DNA of 17,112 nucleotides from an uncultured Spirochaetales bacterium (GCA_946061495.1 CAMGSV010000030.1:1-17112); one strand, 5' to 3'; shown: positions 1-7,311, counted from the stretch's first letter. The notes: generated by a model from the letters alone, not told the origin. Numbers and translations: made by a program.

Positions 1-287
1 CCTGGCCATCATTCAAAAGGAGATAGCCGTTATCATAACCGCTCATTTCCAGCATTGCCGGTTCCGAGGTACTTTCCAGAGAAAACAACAACAGTTTCAT
101 CGTCTGGGCAGATTCTGCCATATACGCAATCTCTTCGGAATTCTCTTCCAGTGCCGCATGGTCGAATATCGGATGAAAAGAAATCCCCCGCCGTAGCAGA
201 AACCTGCTGATCCAGGGGGGAATTCCCACCGAAGGCTGCGGCGGTCAGCAGCATCCCAAAAACAATCATTAAGAGCATTCTTCTCAT
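1..287 (-). pseudogene. Frameshifted secreted-protein gene, runs off the left edge
   Basis: The minus-strand ATG at 285-287 opens a clear signal peptide (MRRMLLMIVFGMLLTAAAFG). After about residue 34 this frame turns into Arg/Cys-rich sequence and stops at 33. The frame one base further on instead reads a well-behaved acidic protein, with HPIFDHAALEENSEEIAYMA followed by a KLLLFSLEST segment and ending in YDNGYLLLND. It stays open to the window edge. Removing one base from the run of five C at 185-189 (or six G at 215-220) joins the two. The second frame has no start codon with a ribosome site of its own. I do not recognise the family. The start also lacks a Shine-Dalgarno site, but a CATAAT hexamer (296-301) lies 8 nt upstream of it. 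Either a pseudogene or a gene switched by homopolymer slippage. Confidence 0.65.
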
Positions 288-320
288 ACATAGTAATTAT
301 GGTAAGAATCAGCATGGTTT

Positions 321-350
321 TTGACATTTTCGTAAAAAAAATTTGATAAT
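321..350 (+). promoter_or_regulatory. Sigma-70-type promoter for the flavodoxin-family gene
   Basis: Perfect -35 TTGACA (321-326), an 18-bp spacer containing an A-tract, and -10 GATAAT (345-350). Transcription would start near 357 and leave a leader of about 60 nt before the ATG at 417. Confidence 0.6.
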
Positions 351-416
351 TTCTCAATTATAAATTTTTCTTGAGGTCGGGCCCCATCTCTGATACAATG
401 AAGAGTGGAGGAAGAC

Positions 417-1001
417 ATGAACGTATGCATTTTGAAGGGCAGCCCCCGAAAGAACGGAAACACCAACAGCCTGCTGGTTCCCTTTGCAGAAGCCTTGAAG
501 GAGGCCGGCTGCTCCTGCAGGGAGCTGGATCTCCACACCATGAGCCTGGAGCCCTGCGTGGCCTGCCGCTGCTGCCAGAAAAACTGGCACTCCTTCAACT
601 GCTCCCGCCGGGACGACATGCAGCAGGTCTTTGATGCCGTGCTGGAAAGCGACCTGATTGTCCTGGCAACCCCCATCTACAGCTGGTTCTGTACCCCCGC
701 CATGAAGATAGCCCTGGACCGCCTGGTCTACGGCATGAACAAGATCTACAGCATGTCCCCCGGCCCCAGACTCTGGGCGGGAAAATCGGTGGCACTGGTA
801 GTCACCTGCGGCTACAAGCCTGAGAAGGGGGCGGACCTCTTTGAGGAGGCCATGGTCCGCTACTGCAAACACTCCCGTCTCACCTACAAGGGGATGCTGG
901 CGGAGCGCCACATGGGCTACCACACCGACTTCATGGACCAGGAGAAGGCCCAGCACGCCAGGGACTTTGCCAAACAGCTGCTGGAGGCGGTGGAAGGTTA
1001 A
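417..1001 (+). CDS. Flavodoxin-fold NADPH-dependent FMN reductase / iron-sulfur flavoprotein-like
   Basis: Predicted 194-residue cytosolic flavoprotein of the NADPH-dependent FMN reductase family. The N-terminus carries the FMN phosphate loop GSPRKNGNT (about residues 8-16). A cysteine cluster CVACRCC follows at about 46-52, as in iron-sulfur flavoproteins and related multimeric flavodoxin proteins. TPIYSW (about 86-91) is the segment that usually packs against the isoalloxazine ring. The start is taken at ATG 417 because GGAGG (407-411) sits 5 nt upstream; an in-frame GTG at 405 would overlap that site. The length is normal for the family. It probably reduces flavin, quinone or small electrophiles in an anaerobe; the substrate cannot be told. 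It is alone behind its promoter, and no clear terminator separates it from the next gene. Confidence 0.85.
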   Translation: MNVCILKGSPRKNGNTNSLLVPFAEALKEAGCSCRELDLHTMSLEPCVACRCCQKNWHSFNCSRRDDMQQVFDAVLESDLIVLATPIYSWFCTPAMKIALDRLVYGMNKIYSMSPGPRLWAGKSVALVVTCGYKPEKGADLFEEAMVRYCKHSRLTYKGMLAERHMGYHTDFMDQEKAQHARDFAKQLLEAVEG

Positions 1002-1054
1002 AATACCGAAAAATCATTTTTTTAGCATCCTATCCTTCGATGATACCATCCTTG

Positions 1055-1063
1055 TGCTATAAT
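1055..1063 (+). promoter_or_regulatory. Extended -10 promoter for the 662-residue membrane protein gene
   Basis: TGCTATAAT: a perfect TATAAT (1058-1063) with the extended -10 TG dinucleotide. There is no good -35, which is typical of extended -10 promoters. The leader that follows can fold an ATCCGCC/GGCGGAT hairpin (1069-1075 with 1092-1098) before the ribosome site. Confidence 0.6.
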
Positions 1064-1131
1064 GGGGTATCCGCCAAGCTAGCAAAAGCAGGGCGGATTG
1101 GAAACAACACACAGAAATGGGGGAGAAGACA

Positions 1132-3120
1132 ATGAGAACATCAGGAGATGACAGGACAGAAAAACTGCCCAGCGTACAAACACGGCTCCACAGCCCGTGG
1201 ACAGCACCGCTGAAACTCGCCGGGAGCTACTTGGCAGCCTTGCTTCTTGTGCACATCATGGTCTATTGGGTTAGCCAGGACGGGTACGCCGCCTACGCCG
1301 TAACAGCCATGGCATTCTTCCTGCCAATGTGCCTCTACTCCTGCTGCCAGACGACACTGCGCAAGCAGCACGTCCTCACCGGCCTGCAAACTCCGCCGCA
1401 GGGATTCTGGAACACCCGGTACTACAACTTCAACCGGCGGCGTGTGGCGGCCTATGGCTTCCACGTGGTGCTGACCCTTGCGCTGGCCCTGCTGCTGCCG
1501 GTGTACCTTGCCATCCTGTCCCGTGCCGAGTATGTGGCGATGATGGCCCTGCTGCCCGTGGTGGTGCTTTCCACCGCTGCCATCCGTCGGCACCTCCAGT
1601 GCAATCCCTTGGGCGACAAAAACCATCCCACCAAAAACGAGATTCCTGTGTTGGTACTGGGCGGACTGGCATTCATCGTCTGCACGGTGCTCTACGGCCT
1701 CATCCTCTTCTATCTGTCCAACAACGTGGCCACCCTGTCCTTTGCCACACCACTCCTCGGCTCCACAAATCCCTTCCAGCAAAACCAGCTAGCCCGGCTC
1801 TTCGCCACAGTCCTGAACAATCTTGACGCAATCATCCAGTCCGCCCTGGGAAGCCCGCTTTCCCATGAAATCAGCTTTCCGCTGTACATGGTCGTGGCCG
1901 TAATTCTCCTGAGCGGCGGCATTGCCTTCTATGCCCTCAGCTGCCTGTTCCGCTCCCTGTACCTTGGCCGCAGCCGCCTCATCTCCGTAGCCGTGCCGGT
2001 GGAGCGGCTGGTCACTCTCCAGGCGGAGGGCACACCTGTTTCCCTCCGCCACCTTTCCAAGAGGGTGCTGGCAGGCTTCCTCCTCTTCCTGATTTTGACT
2101 GCCCTCGGTGCCTCCCTGGGAGCCCGCCAGCTGGTGGCCCGCCCGGAGCTGGGCAAGTGGATAGAGGACAAGACCACCATGGCCATGGAGACCATTGACG
2201 GTGCCCTGTACAAGCTGGGAACCACCCAGCAGATGGAGGGTTTTTCCTCCACCCTGCAGGCACAAACCCTGACGGAGCTGGAGCTGCTTGTCAACAGGCA
2301 TTTTGACCAGATGGAAGGCAATGTGGACACCTACCTGGACGCATACTACAGCCTGAAAAGCGAGTATGGACGACTTTTGGCCATGATACGGGATGCCGCA
2401 GAGTCCGTTCTGGGGGGACTGGGACAGGATGCCGCAACGGCCGCCCTAGGCACAAACACCTCCGCATACATGGACCAGCTGCTGGAGGAAAACCTCCTAC
2501 CTGAGCAGGACCTGGACCTGCAAATGCAGGAGATGCGGGAGAACGCCAGCCGGATGTGGCAGCAGGGAATGGAGGCAATTCGGGAGCAAAACAAGATTAC
2601 CTATCGGAACGGCATGTACCAGACCACCGCCAACATCAATCTTGACGACATCATGGCCCGTTCTGCCCCGGAGTTCTCCGTCAGAATGAAAGGAAGCCTT
2701 GCTGCTGGGGCAGTGGCGGGACTGGCAACGGGTCTGATTGTCAAGAAGCTCTCCAAGGAGCTGCTGGAAAAGCTTTCCGTCAAGGCCAGCCAAAAGCTTG
2801 CGAAGAAAGTCATCACCGAGGCGGGAGAAAAGGTCCTGAAAAAGAGCCTGGTTGGTGCCGGTGTCGGCACGGCCATAGGAACCATCACTCCCGGTCTGGG
2901 CAATTTCCTTGGGGCTGTCTTCGGAACGGTGGCGGGAGCTGCCGTGGGAGTCGGGGTGGACTTTGCCGTACTGAAGCTGGAGGAAGCAGTAAAGCGAGAC
3001 GAATACCGGGAGGAAATCCTTGCGGCCATCCGGGAGCAGCGGCAGGAATACCTTGCCGCCTTCTCCACCGACGGCCACAAGCAGACGGAACCCTCGCCGG
3101 AGGAGCCGCTCCAGGAATAG
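1132..3120 (+). CDS. Large polytopic membrane protein with glycine-zipper C-terminus, unknown function
   Basis: 662 residues; not a family I can name. The N-terminal half has about seven hydrophobic segments (roughly 27-47, 52-72, 104-130, 133-152, 170-196, 248-275, 310-330). A mostly helical, charged, non-membrane stretch follows (about 335-520). The C-terminal part has a Gly/Ala hydrophobic segment (GSLAAGAVAGLATGLIV), a Lys/Ala amphipathic stretch, a glycine-zipper hairpin (GAGVGTAIGTITPGLGNFLG and onward), and a charged helix EYREEILAAIREQRQEYL. From memory, similar Gly-rich ends occur in uncharacterised membrane proteins; I have not checked this. Start chosen at ATG 1132, with GGGGGAG 6 nt upstream; the ATG at 1117 has no ribosome site. 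The extended -10 promoter is at 1055-1063. It may be cotranscribed with the GyrI-like gene 81 nt downstream. Confidence 0.8.
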   Translation: MRTSGDDRTEKLPSVQTRLHSPWTAPLKLAGSYLAALLLVHIMVYWVSQDGYAAYAVTAMAFFLPMCLYSCCQTTLRKQHVLTGLQTPPQGFWNTRYYNFNRRRVAAYGFHVVLTLALALLLPVYLAILSRAEYVAMMALLPVVVLSTAAIRRHLQCNPLGDKNHPTKNEIPVLVLGGLAFIVCTVLYGLILFYLSNNVATLSFATPLLGSTNPFQQNQLARLFATVLNNLDAIIQSALGSPLSHEISFPLYMVVAVILLSGGIAFYALSCLFRSLYLGRSRLISVAVPVERLVTLQAEGTPVSLRHLSKRVLAGFLLFLILTALGASLGARQLVARPELGKWIEDKTTMAMETIDGALYKLGTTQQMEGFSSTLQAQTLTELELLVNRHFDQMEGNVDTYLDAYYSLKSEYGRLLAMIRDAAESVLGGLGQDAATAALGTNTSAYMDQLLEENLLPEQDLDLQMQEMRENASRMWQQGMEAIREQNKITYRNGMYQTTANINLDDIMARSAPEFSVRMKGSLAAGAVAGLATGLIVKKLSKELLEKLSVKASQKLAKKVITEAGEKVLKKSLVGAGVGTAIGTITPGLGNFLGAVFGTVAGAAVGVGVDFAVLKLEEAVKRDEYREEILAAIREQRQEYLAAFSTDGHKQTEPSPEEPLQE

Positions 3121-3201
3121 CTTGGCGACAAAGCGATTCCTTGAAAGCAGTGCAGGAGGCTCCGCATGAGGAATTGCCCGAACCGAAAAGGAGGAAACAA
3201 C

Positions 3202-3834
3202 ATGGCCTTTGACTTCAAAAAAGAATACAAAGAATTTTATATGCCAAAGAACAAACCACAGATTGTGAATGTTCCACAGGCAAATTATATAGCGGTGAGA
3301 GGCAAAGGCAATCCCAACGAAGAAGATGGTGCATATCAGCAGGCAATCAGCGTTTTATATGCTGTTGCATACACATTGAAAATGAGCTATAAGACAGACT
3401 ACATAATTGAGGGATTCTTTGAGTATGTTGTGCCACCCCTTGAGGGATTTTGGTGGCAGGATGAAGTCCACGGTGTAGATTATTCTGACAAGTCAGCCTT
3501 TAACTGGATTTCTGTCATTCGCTTGCCCGATTTTGTTTCCAAAGCGGATTTTGAATGGGCAGCAGCAACAGCAACCAAAAAGAAAAAGCAGGACTGTTCA
3601 TCAGCAGAGTTTATGACCATTGATGAAGGCTTGTGCGTTCAAATCATGCATACCGGCTCCTTTGATGACGAGCCTGCGACAGTTGCCCTGCTGGATGCCT
3701 ATTTGAAGCAAAACGGCTATACAAACGACTTCAACGAAAATAGGTTACACCACGAGATTTATTTGTCGGATGCAAGAAAGGTTGCTCCCGATAAATGGAA
3801 AACGGTTATCAGACACCCAATAAAACAGGGGTAA
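3202..3834 (+). CDS. GyrI-like small-molecule-binding domain protein
   Basis: 210 residues, resembling stand-alone GyrI-like (AraC effector-binding fold) proteins. After a short FKKEYKEFY lead comes the typical PQANYIAVRGKGNPN strand, then YQQAISVLYAVAYTLKMSYK helix and the aromatic VPPLEGFWW cavity segment. Near the end lie the second-repeat features HTGSFDDEPATVALLDAY and HHEIYLSD. Such proteins bind or hydrolyse small amphipathic compounds; the ligand here is unknown. Start at ATG 3202, with AAAGGAGG at 3187-3194 and a 7-nt gap; an in-frame ATG at 3166 lacks a site. Base composition is clearly more AT-rich than the upstream membrane gene, suggesting acquisition. It ends right where the Fic remnant on the other strand fades out. 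Confidence 0.8.
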   Translation: MAFDFKKEYKEFYMPKNKPQIVNVPQANYIAVRGKGNPNEEDGAYQQAISVLYAVAYTLKMSYKTDYIIEGFFEYVVPPLEGFWWQDEVHGVDYSDKSAFNWISVIRLPDFVSKADFEWAAATATKKKKQDCSSAEFMTIDEGLCVQIMHTGSFDDEPATVALLDAYLKQNGYTNDFNENRLHHEIYLSDARKVAPDKWKTVIRHPIKQG

Positions 3835-3949
3835 CAAATTCTCATTCAACGGTGAGAGCTCAGGCAGGCAGCAAGGAGGCCACCACCACTGAATGGCCTG
3901 ACGCCCACCAGCCGGTCACCCTTCCCCTACCGCAGCAGCAGATCCAGCA

Positions 3950-4181
3950 GCCAAGCCTCCGGGACACAGACGAGCGAACCTGCTCATGATGCAAGACATG
4001 GCCCTCAATTTCACACGATTTGATGATATCCTTTGTGACGGTAAGCAGAATCTTATTATTTCTTTCAGAAAGCCCCAGCTGCTCCATTTTGGCAAGCAGC
4101 CTTCCCTGGCAATATGACAGAGACAACCGCATCCTGGGAAAAGACAAACCGAGACCAACCCGCTTGCTGATGAATGTACAT
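3950..4181 (-). pseudogene. Remnant of a Fic/DOC-family gene (N-terminal part only)
   Basis: From the minus-strand ATG at 4179-4181 one frame reads MYIHQQAGWSRFVFSQDAVV, which matches the opening of Fic proteins with the DUF4172-type N-terminus (pattern MYIHxxxxWPxFxWD). After a shift near 4110 the next frame reads QGRLLAKMEQLGL, then VTKDIIKSCEIEGHVL, HHEQVRSSV and RRLG. That is the family's continuation, including the inhibitory-helix motif S-x-x-x-E-G (SCEIEG). The join is about four codons short, so a small out-of-frame deletion is likely. Downstream of RRLG all frames degenerate, and the catalytic HPFxxGNGR motif is absent before the GyrI gene end at 3834. No ribosome site precedes the ATG. 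Intact relatives AMPylate targets. This copy cannot. Confidence 0.75.
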
Positions 4182-4198
4182 GCTGTGATTGTATGAGT

Positions 4199-4231
4199 TG
4201 TGCGGTGAATAATCAAGCTAATCACCGCACA
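4199..4231. repeat. Perfect 10-bp inverted repeat
   Basis: TGTGCGGTGA (4199-4208) is the reverse complement of TCACCGCACA (4222-4231), with a 13-nt loop. Neither strand shows a T-tract directly after it, so a simple terminator is not indicated. It lies between the terminator of the SUMF1-fold gene and the 5' end of the Fic remnant. Confidence 0.6.
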
Positions 4232-4240
4232 TTTGCGGAT

Positions 4241-4272
4241 AAAAAACAGATGGAACGAGAGCCTGCTTCCAT
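4241..4272 (-). terminator. Rho-independent terminator of the SUMF1-fold gene
   Basis: On the minus strand, ATGGAA (4272 back) pairs with TTCCAT, with an 11-nt loop. CTG and six T (4246-4241) follow. It lies just after the TAG at 4279-4281. The 6-bp stem is modest. Confidence 0.5.
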
Positions 4273-4278
4273 TCAGCC

Positions 4279-5202
4279 CTACCCTGCGTTGCGGACCACC
4301 CGGAATGCGATTGGCAGGGGGCCAATCATAAACTCATAGTCCCCAGGATCAAGAAAACTTCTGCTTGTCACTCGTCTTACACCGCCACGGACAACACGAC
4401 AGGGAACCTCCCGACGATCAGTCCGTCCTCCTGAGCTGTTCTTAATCTCCCCATAATTCGGCCCCCGTGGATTCACGCTGTCGCCGCTGACCTGGTAGTA
4501 GCTGCTGCTGTACCAGTCCCACACCCACTCGTTTTGCTCGTCGGCATAGTCCCCTTTAAAGGTAGTTCCATTGTAAGGATAGTCACTTTTCAAAGCACCT
4601 TTTCGGACCGCATACTCCCACTCCGCCTCGGTGGGCAGCCGGTAGCCGTTGGCGTTCCAGTCGCAGGTGATGTTGGGCAGATCCTCCTTCGGCCTGAAAT
4701 ACTTGGGGTTTGTGACCGCATCCGTAGAGCCGTTGGAGGCATAGCAGGGGGTGAGCCCTTCTGCCAGACTACGGCGGTTGCAGTAGGTGAGGGCATCAAA
4801 CCAGGTGATGTTGGCCGCCGTATTGGTCTTCCACAGGTGGCGGGGAACAAATTTGCTGTTGACCGGTTCCCCATAATCATCAGGATAGACCCACTTGCCT
4901 CCTACCACAGTAACTGTGTCCACCCTTTCATGATGGCCATCAGGATAGATACCCGTCCTTTCCACCCACTGCTCCAGGGTAATGGGCCTCTCGCTGACGT
5001 AGAAGCTGCTGACCGTCACCTTGTGGGCAGGGGATTCATCAGCATTGTAATCGTTTTTTTTCGATTGGTCGGTGTTGCCCATGGTGAAGGTGCCGCCCTT
5101 TACCAGAACCATCCCAGCACCCTGGGCCGCCAGCGGCGCTCCCACCACGGCCGTTGCTGCCAGAGCCAGCGCCAGAACCAAAATTTTCTTGTGTGTCTTC
5201 AT
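4279..5202 (-). CDS. Secreted SUMF1/formylglycine-generating-enzyme-fold protein lacking catalytic cysteines
   Basis: 307 residues with a signal peptide (MKTHKKILVLALALAATAVV, cleavage probably after AAQGA). The FGE-sulfatase fold follows: MVLVKGGTFTMGNTDQ (31-46), SPAHKVTVSSFYVSERPIT (57-75), the hallmark GYRLPTEAEWEYA (186-198), NEWVWDWY (224-231) and VVRGG...IAFRVVRN (270-305). True formylglycine-generating enzymes carry two catalytic cysteines after the RGGS/GSW segment. Here that segment reads GGVRRVTSRSFLDP, with no cysteine, so oxidation of sulfatase cysteine is unlikely. It may be a carbohydrate- or protein-binding version of the fold, as is common in exported bacterial proteins. AAGGAGG (5208-5214) sits 5 nt before the ATG. 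Single-gene unit with its own promoter and terminator. No sulfatase gene is in the window. Confidence 0.88.
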   Translation of the reverse strand: MKTHKKILVLALALAATAVVGAPLAAQGAGMVLVKGGTFTMGNTDQSKKNDYNADESPAHKVTVSSFYVSERPITLEQWVERTGIYPDGHHERVDTVTVVGGKWVYPDDYGEPVNSKFVPRHLWKTNTAANITWFDALTYCNRRSLAEGLTPCYASNGSTDAVTNPKYFRPKEDLPNITCDWNANGYRLPTEAEWEYAVRKGALKSDYPYNGTTFKGDYADEQNEWVWDWYSSSYYQVSGDSVNPRGPNYGEIKNSSGGRTDRREVPCRVVRGGVRRVTSRSFLDPGDYEFMIGPLPIAFRVVRNAG

Positions 5203-5234
5203 ATTTTCCTCCTTGCATCAGGCTTTACGTGCAG

Positions 5235-5256
5235 ATTATACCACGACAGGGCGTGG
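5235..5256 (-). promoter_or_regulatory. Extended -10 promoter with adjoining dyad for the SUMF1-fold gene
   Basis: On the minus strand TGGTATAAT (5243-5235) is a perfect -10 with the extended TG. The 16 bp just upstream (5241-5256) form CCACG-6 nt-CGTGG, overlapping the TGG. This could be an operator that masks the extended -10. No convincing -35 is seen. Confidence 0.55.
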
Positions 5257-5352
5257 GAAAGGTCGACTTTTTGGCGACTTTTGGGGGAGGGGATACACAG
5301 AATGTGACCAGAATCCATTTCATCAACCAGCCACCTCAAAGCAGCATAGAGG

Positions 5353-5715
5353 CTAGTATTTTGCATCCCAGTTTGTGATGCGTAGGCCAGCCTTGTCGGT
5401 GAAATTGCCACAGAGAATGATGATGAAGTCTATCAACGCCCAGATACAGCCCAAGCCAAAGCAGCAGGTCAAAAGGATTTGAAGGATTCCTGTACCCACC
5501 TTGCCGACGTAAAATCGATGGATTCCCAAGGAGCCAAGGAAGAACGCAATCAAAGCCACGATGGTGCGGCTTTTGGGCGACATACCTGTATTCTGGGGCA
5601 ACCCTAGATTTCCATTCTCCATGGCGACTGATTCTGCCGCTTCTTGCGCAGCACCGCATTCGGGACAGAATTTCACTCCGCCCAGAATCTCCTTTCCACA
5701 GCTTTTGCAAAACAT
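5353..5715 (-). CDS. Zinc-ribbon TM2-domain membrane protein
   Basis: 120 residues. An N-terminal zinc ribbon, MFCKSCGKEI and FCPECGAA (two CxxC pairs, about residues 3-6 and 18-21), is followed by a Glu-rich linker. A TM2 domain comes next: RTIVALIAFFLGSLGIHRFY, with the conserved G-x-H-R-F-Y-x-G-K loop, then GILQILLTCCFGLGCIWALI and DFIIILCG. TM2 proteins are small two-helix inner-membrane proteins of poorly known role. Start at ATG 5713-5715, with AGGAGG (5724-5729) 8 nt upstream; the longer frame upstream has no ribosome site. A TATAAT at 5746-5741 (minus) suggests its own promoter, although its -35 is poor. It is the last gene of the small-protein cluster on this strand. Confidence 0.88.
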   Translation of the reverse strand: MFCKSCGKEILGGVKFCPECGAAQEAAESVAMENGNLGLPQNTGMSPKSRTIVALIAFFLGSLGIHRFYVGKVGTGILQILLTCCFGLGCIWALIDFIIILCGNFTDKAGLRITNWDAKY

Positions 5716-5836
5716 TGTGTTTCCCTCCTGGTAAGATAATATTATAGAATATGCTGTATTCCCCAAGTGCTTTTCAGTGACGATTTTTAGGAAGCATACC
5801 AATCAACTGTTCCACAGTGCAAAATCTATCCGAGGC

Positions 5837-6199
5837 TCACTGTTTTCTTCTGGAAACCTTCGTGACCACCTTTGACTCTAACAGGAAGTTGGACAATTCC
5901 CTTGTGTTAAACACGAGAATTTCTTCCGTATCAAAGTCTAAAGCTAACGCCTGTATGATATTTCTTTGTTGTTCTTCCTGTGCCTTCTTTTCCTTCAAAG
6001 CCTTGAGGAATCTGACCCTCTGCCCGCTTTCATTGATGGTTCCACAGAAAAACACAGGAAGTGTTTTGACAAAGAAATGCTTTATCGGTCTAGGAAGCAG
6101 TTTGACCGCTTTGCTTACCACAATCCATGCAGCACTTATTGCGGTGACAGCCTCAGCAATTTCTTTCATAATTGAGATATAAGTCCCGACATCGCACAT
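5837..6199 (-). CDS. Small membrane-anchored coiled-coil protein, unknown function
   Basis: 120 residues, not recognised. The first half is hydrophobic or amphipathic (EIAEAVTAISAAWIVVSKAV, then KHFFVKTLPVFFCGTI), giving one or two membrane segments. The middle is a charged helix (RFLKALKEKKAQEEQQRNII) likely to form a coiled coil, and the end is mixed alpha/beta (DFDTEEILVFNTRELSNFLL). Start at ATG 6197-6199, with TAGGAG about 9-10 nt upstream. The opposite strand also has an open frame over the same bases, but only this frame has a start with a ribosome site and protein-like periodicity. AT-rich, like its neighbours at 6289-7224. An 89-nt gap separates it from the secreted-protein gene upstream. 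Confidence 0.6.
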   Translation of the reverse strand: MCDVGTYISIMKEIAEAVTAISAAWIVVSKAVKLLPRPIKHFFVKTLPVFFCGTINESGQRVRFLKALKEKKAQEEQQRNIIQALALDFDTEEILVFNTRELSNFLLESKVVTKVSRRKQ

Positions 6200-6288
6200 C
6201 TTGTACCACTCCTACGCATCGTTTGTATGTATTCCAAGGAATTGATAGTGTCATCCCGTCTAAACTGAATTGCCATACAATATCCTCA

Positions 6289-6723
6289 TTACTTCACACG
6301 AATTTCTATCCCACCCCATTTGAAACTCTTGCCATTATTCATAATGCAAACAAAGAAAGCTTGTCTATATGGGTCAGTTGAATCCGAAGAATAAGTCACT
6401 ACTTTATAAACTTCCCCATCTAAAAGTTCATACTCATTCAGTGCAGACCAGATAAGGAAGTTTTCTTGTTTTGAAAGTTTCTTTATGTCCCCTGATTTAG
6501 CATATCCCAGTGATTTCACTCCTTCCGCAAGGTCATCCAAACTTTCCCTGAAACGGTCGTCAAGGAAGTTTTGCTTATTAAAAACAGAAGGATCATGGGT
6601 AGTACAATACTCCGCAACAGCATAACCGCTATGTCCTTGCCAATCAGAGTAATATTTTATTTGGCCGCTGCACACAGCCACCACCAGCAGCATAGTAGCG
6701 GCAAGACAGATAAGTTTTTTCAT
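6289..6723 (-). CDS. Secreted protein of 144 residues, unknown function
   Basis: An N-terminal signal sequence (MKKLICLAATMLLVVAVCSG) is followed by a polar globular domain. It includes FLDDRFRESLDDLAEGVKSL, NFLIWSALNEYELLDGEVYK and a strand-rich end (AFFVCIMNNGKSFKWGGIEI). The cysteine at 18 is preceded by VAV, not a good lipobox, so ordinary secretion or periplasmic location is more likely than lipidation. Its AAGGAGGAG ribosome site is formed by the last codons (GAG AAG GAG GAG) of the upstream 65-residue gene, with only 3 nt between that stop and this ATG. Translation of the two is therefore probably coupled. No family recognised. Confidence 0.75.
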   Translation of the reverse strand: MKKLICLAATMLLVVAVCSGQIKYYSDWQGHSGYAVAEYCTTHDPSVFNKQNFLDDRFRESLDDLAEGVKSLGYAKSGDIKKLSKQENFLIWSALNEYELLDGEVYKVVTYSSDSTDPYRQAFFVCIMNNGKSFKWGGIEIRVK

Positions 6724-6726
6724 AAC

Positions 6727-6924
6727 CTACTCCTCCTTCTCCCGTTCAATCACCTCGGCAATTTTCTCGGCAAGACGGTTTAATTCTGCCTCAATCAATT
6801 CCTTGTATTCAGGACTTGCAGTGGTACGATAATGCTCAAGGATCACCAGCAAGGTTTCAAGATGCTTTGTTTCATCCTCATCCCTCAGCCTCACTAGAAT
6901 ATCCACAATACTCTTGTCTTCCAT
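6727..6924 (-). CDS. Small acidic helical protein (65 residues)
   Basis: Acidic, almost wholly helical protein: MEDKSIVDILVRLRDEDETK, then a heptad-like LETLLVILEHYR and ELIEAELNRLAEKIAEVIER with an acidic EKEE end. It could form a dimeric coiled coil; no family recognised. AAGGAGG (6933-6939) lies 8 nt upstream. That site overlaps the TAA (6938-6940) which ends the restored reading frame of the lipoprotein gene upstream, so both were one translationally tight operon before the lipoprotein gene was broken. Its own 3' end supplies the ribosome site for the secreted protein. Confidence 0.75.
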   Translation of the reverse strand: MEDKSIVDILVRLRDEDETKHLETLLVILEHYRTTASPEYKELIEAELNRLAEKIAEVIEREKEE

Positions 6925-6937
6925 AAATAATTCCTCC

Positions 6938-7224
6938 TTAATAGTCTTTCACAAAAAGTGTGGTTCCAGACAGTAGAACATATTGCTGTGAATTTGAATC
7001 ATTCCGAACAATATGGGCAACAACAAAATAGAATCATAATCATGCTCTTCTTCCATATCGATGGCAACACCCTCTCGACCAAAATACTTGGTTAAGTCCG
7101 CTTCCGTTTTTCCAACAAAATACTCCGCCCCTTTATTGGCAACGCCCAAACTCGCACACCCCGCAGATACCATCACCACAACAACGACGCAGCATCCCAA
7201 TATCCAAAGTCTTGTTTTCTTCAT
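6938..7224 (-). pseudogene. Small lipoprotein gene with a 1-nt frameshift
   Basis: The ATG at 7222-7224 starts a lipoprotein signal, KKTRLWILGCCVVVVVMV, with lipobox SAGC. A mature part follows: KGAEYFVGKTEADLTKYFG and VAIDMEEEHDYD. In the uncorrected frame the end (SILLLPILFGMIQ to a stop at 6949) is implausible. Adding one base near 7033-7045 switches to YFVVAHIVRNDSNSQQYV and LLSGTTLFVKDY, a convincing beta-strand ending. That frame stops at TAA 6938-6940, inside the next gene's ribosome site. The restored length is 95 residues. The FVGKTEADLTKYFG segment recalls small SmpA/BamE-like lipoproteins (weak). A G-rich AAAGGGGGGG precedes the start. First gene behind the promoter at 7312-7340. 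Confidence 0.7.
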
Positions 7225-7311
7225 ATACCCCCCCTTTACCTTGTCCCTCTTATCAGTCACAGGGACAAGATCTTCTTGAAACCATTCACACAAATGTGCT
7301 AATCTTATTTC

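Noticed and set aside
4199..4231. 10-bp inverted repeat as a terminator
   Set aside because: No T-tract on either strand; a better terminator lies at 4241-4272.
5817..6182. Plus-strand ORF of 121 codons opposite the 5837-6199 gene
   Set aside because: No ribosome site; the minus frame has TAGGAG, a coiled-coil pattern and operon context.
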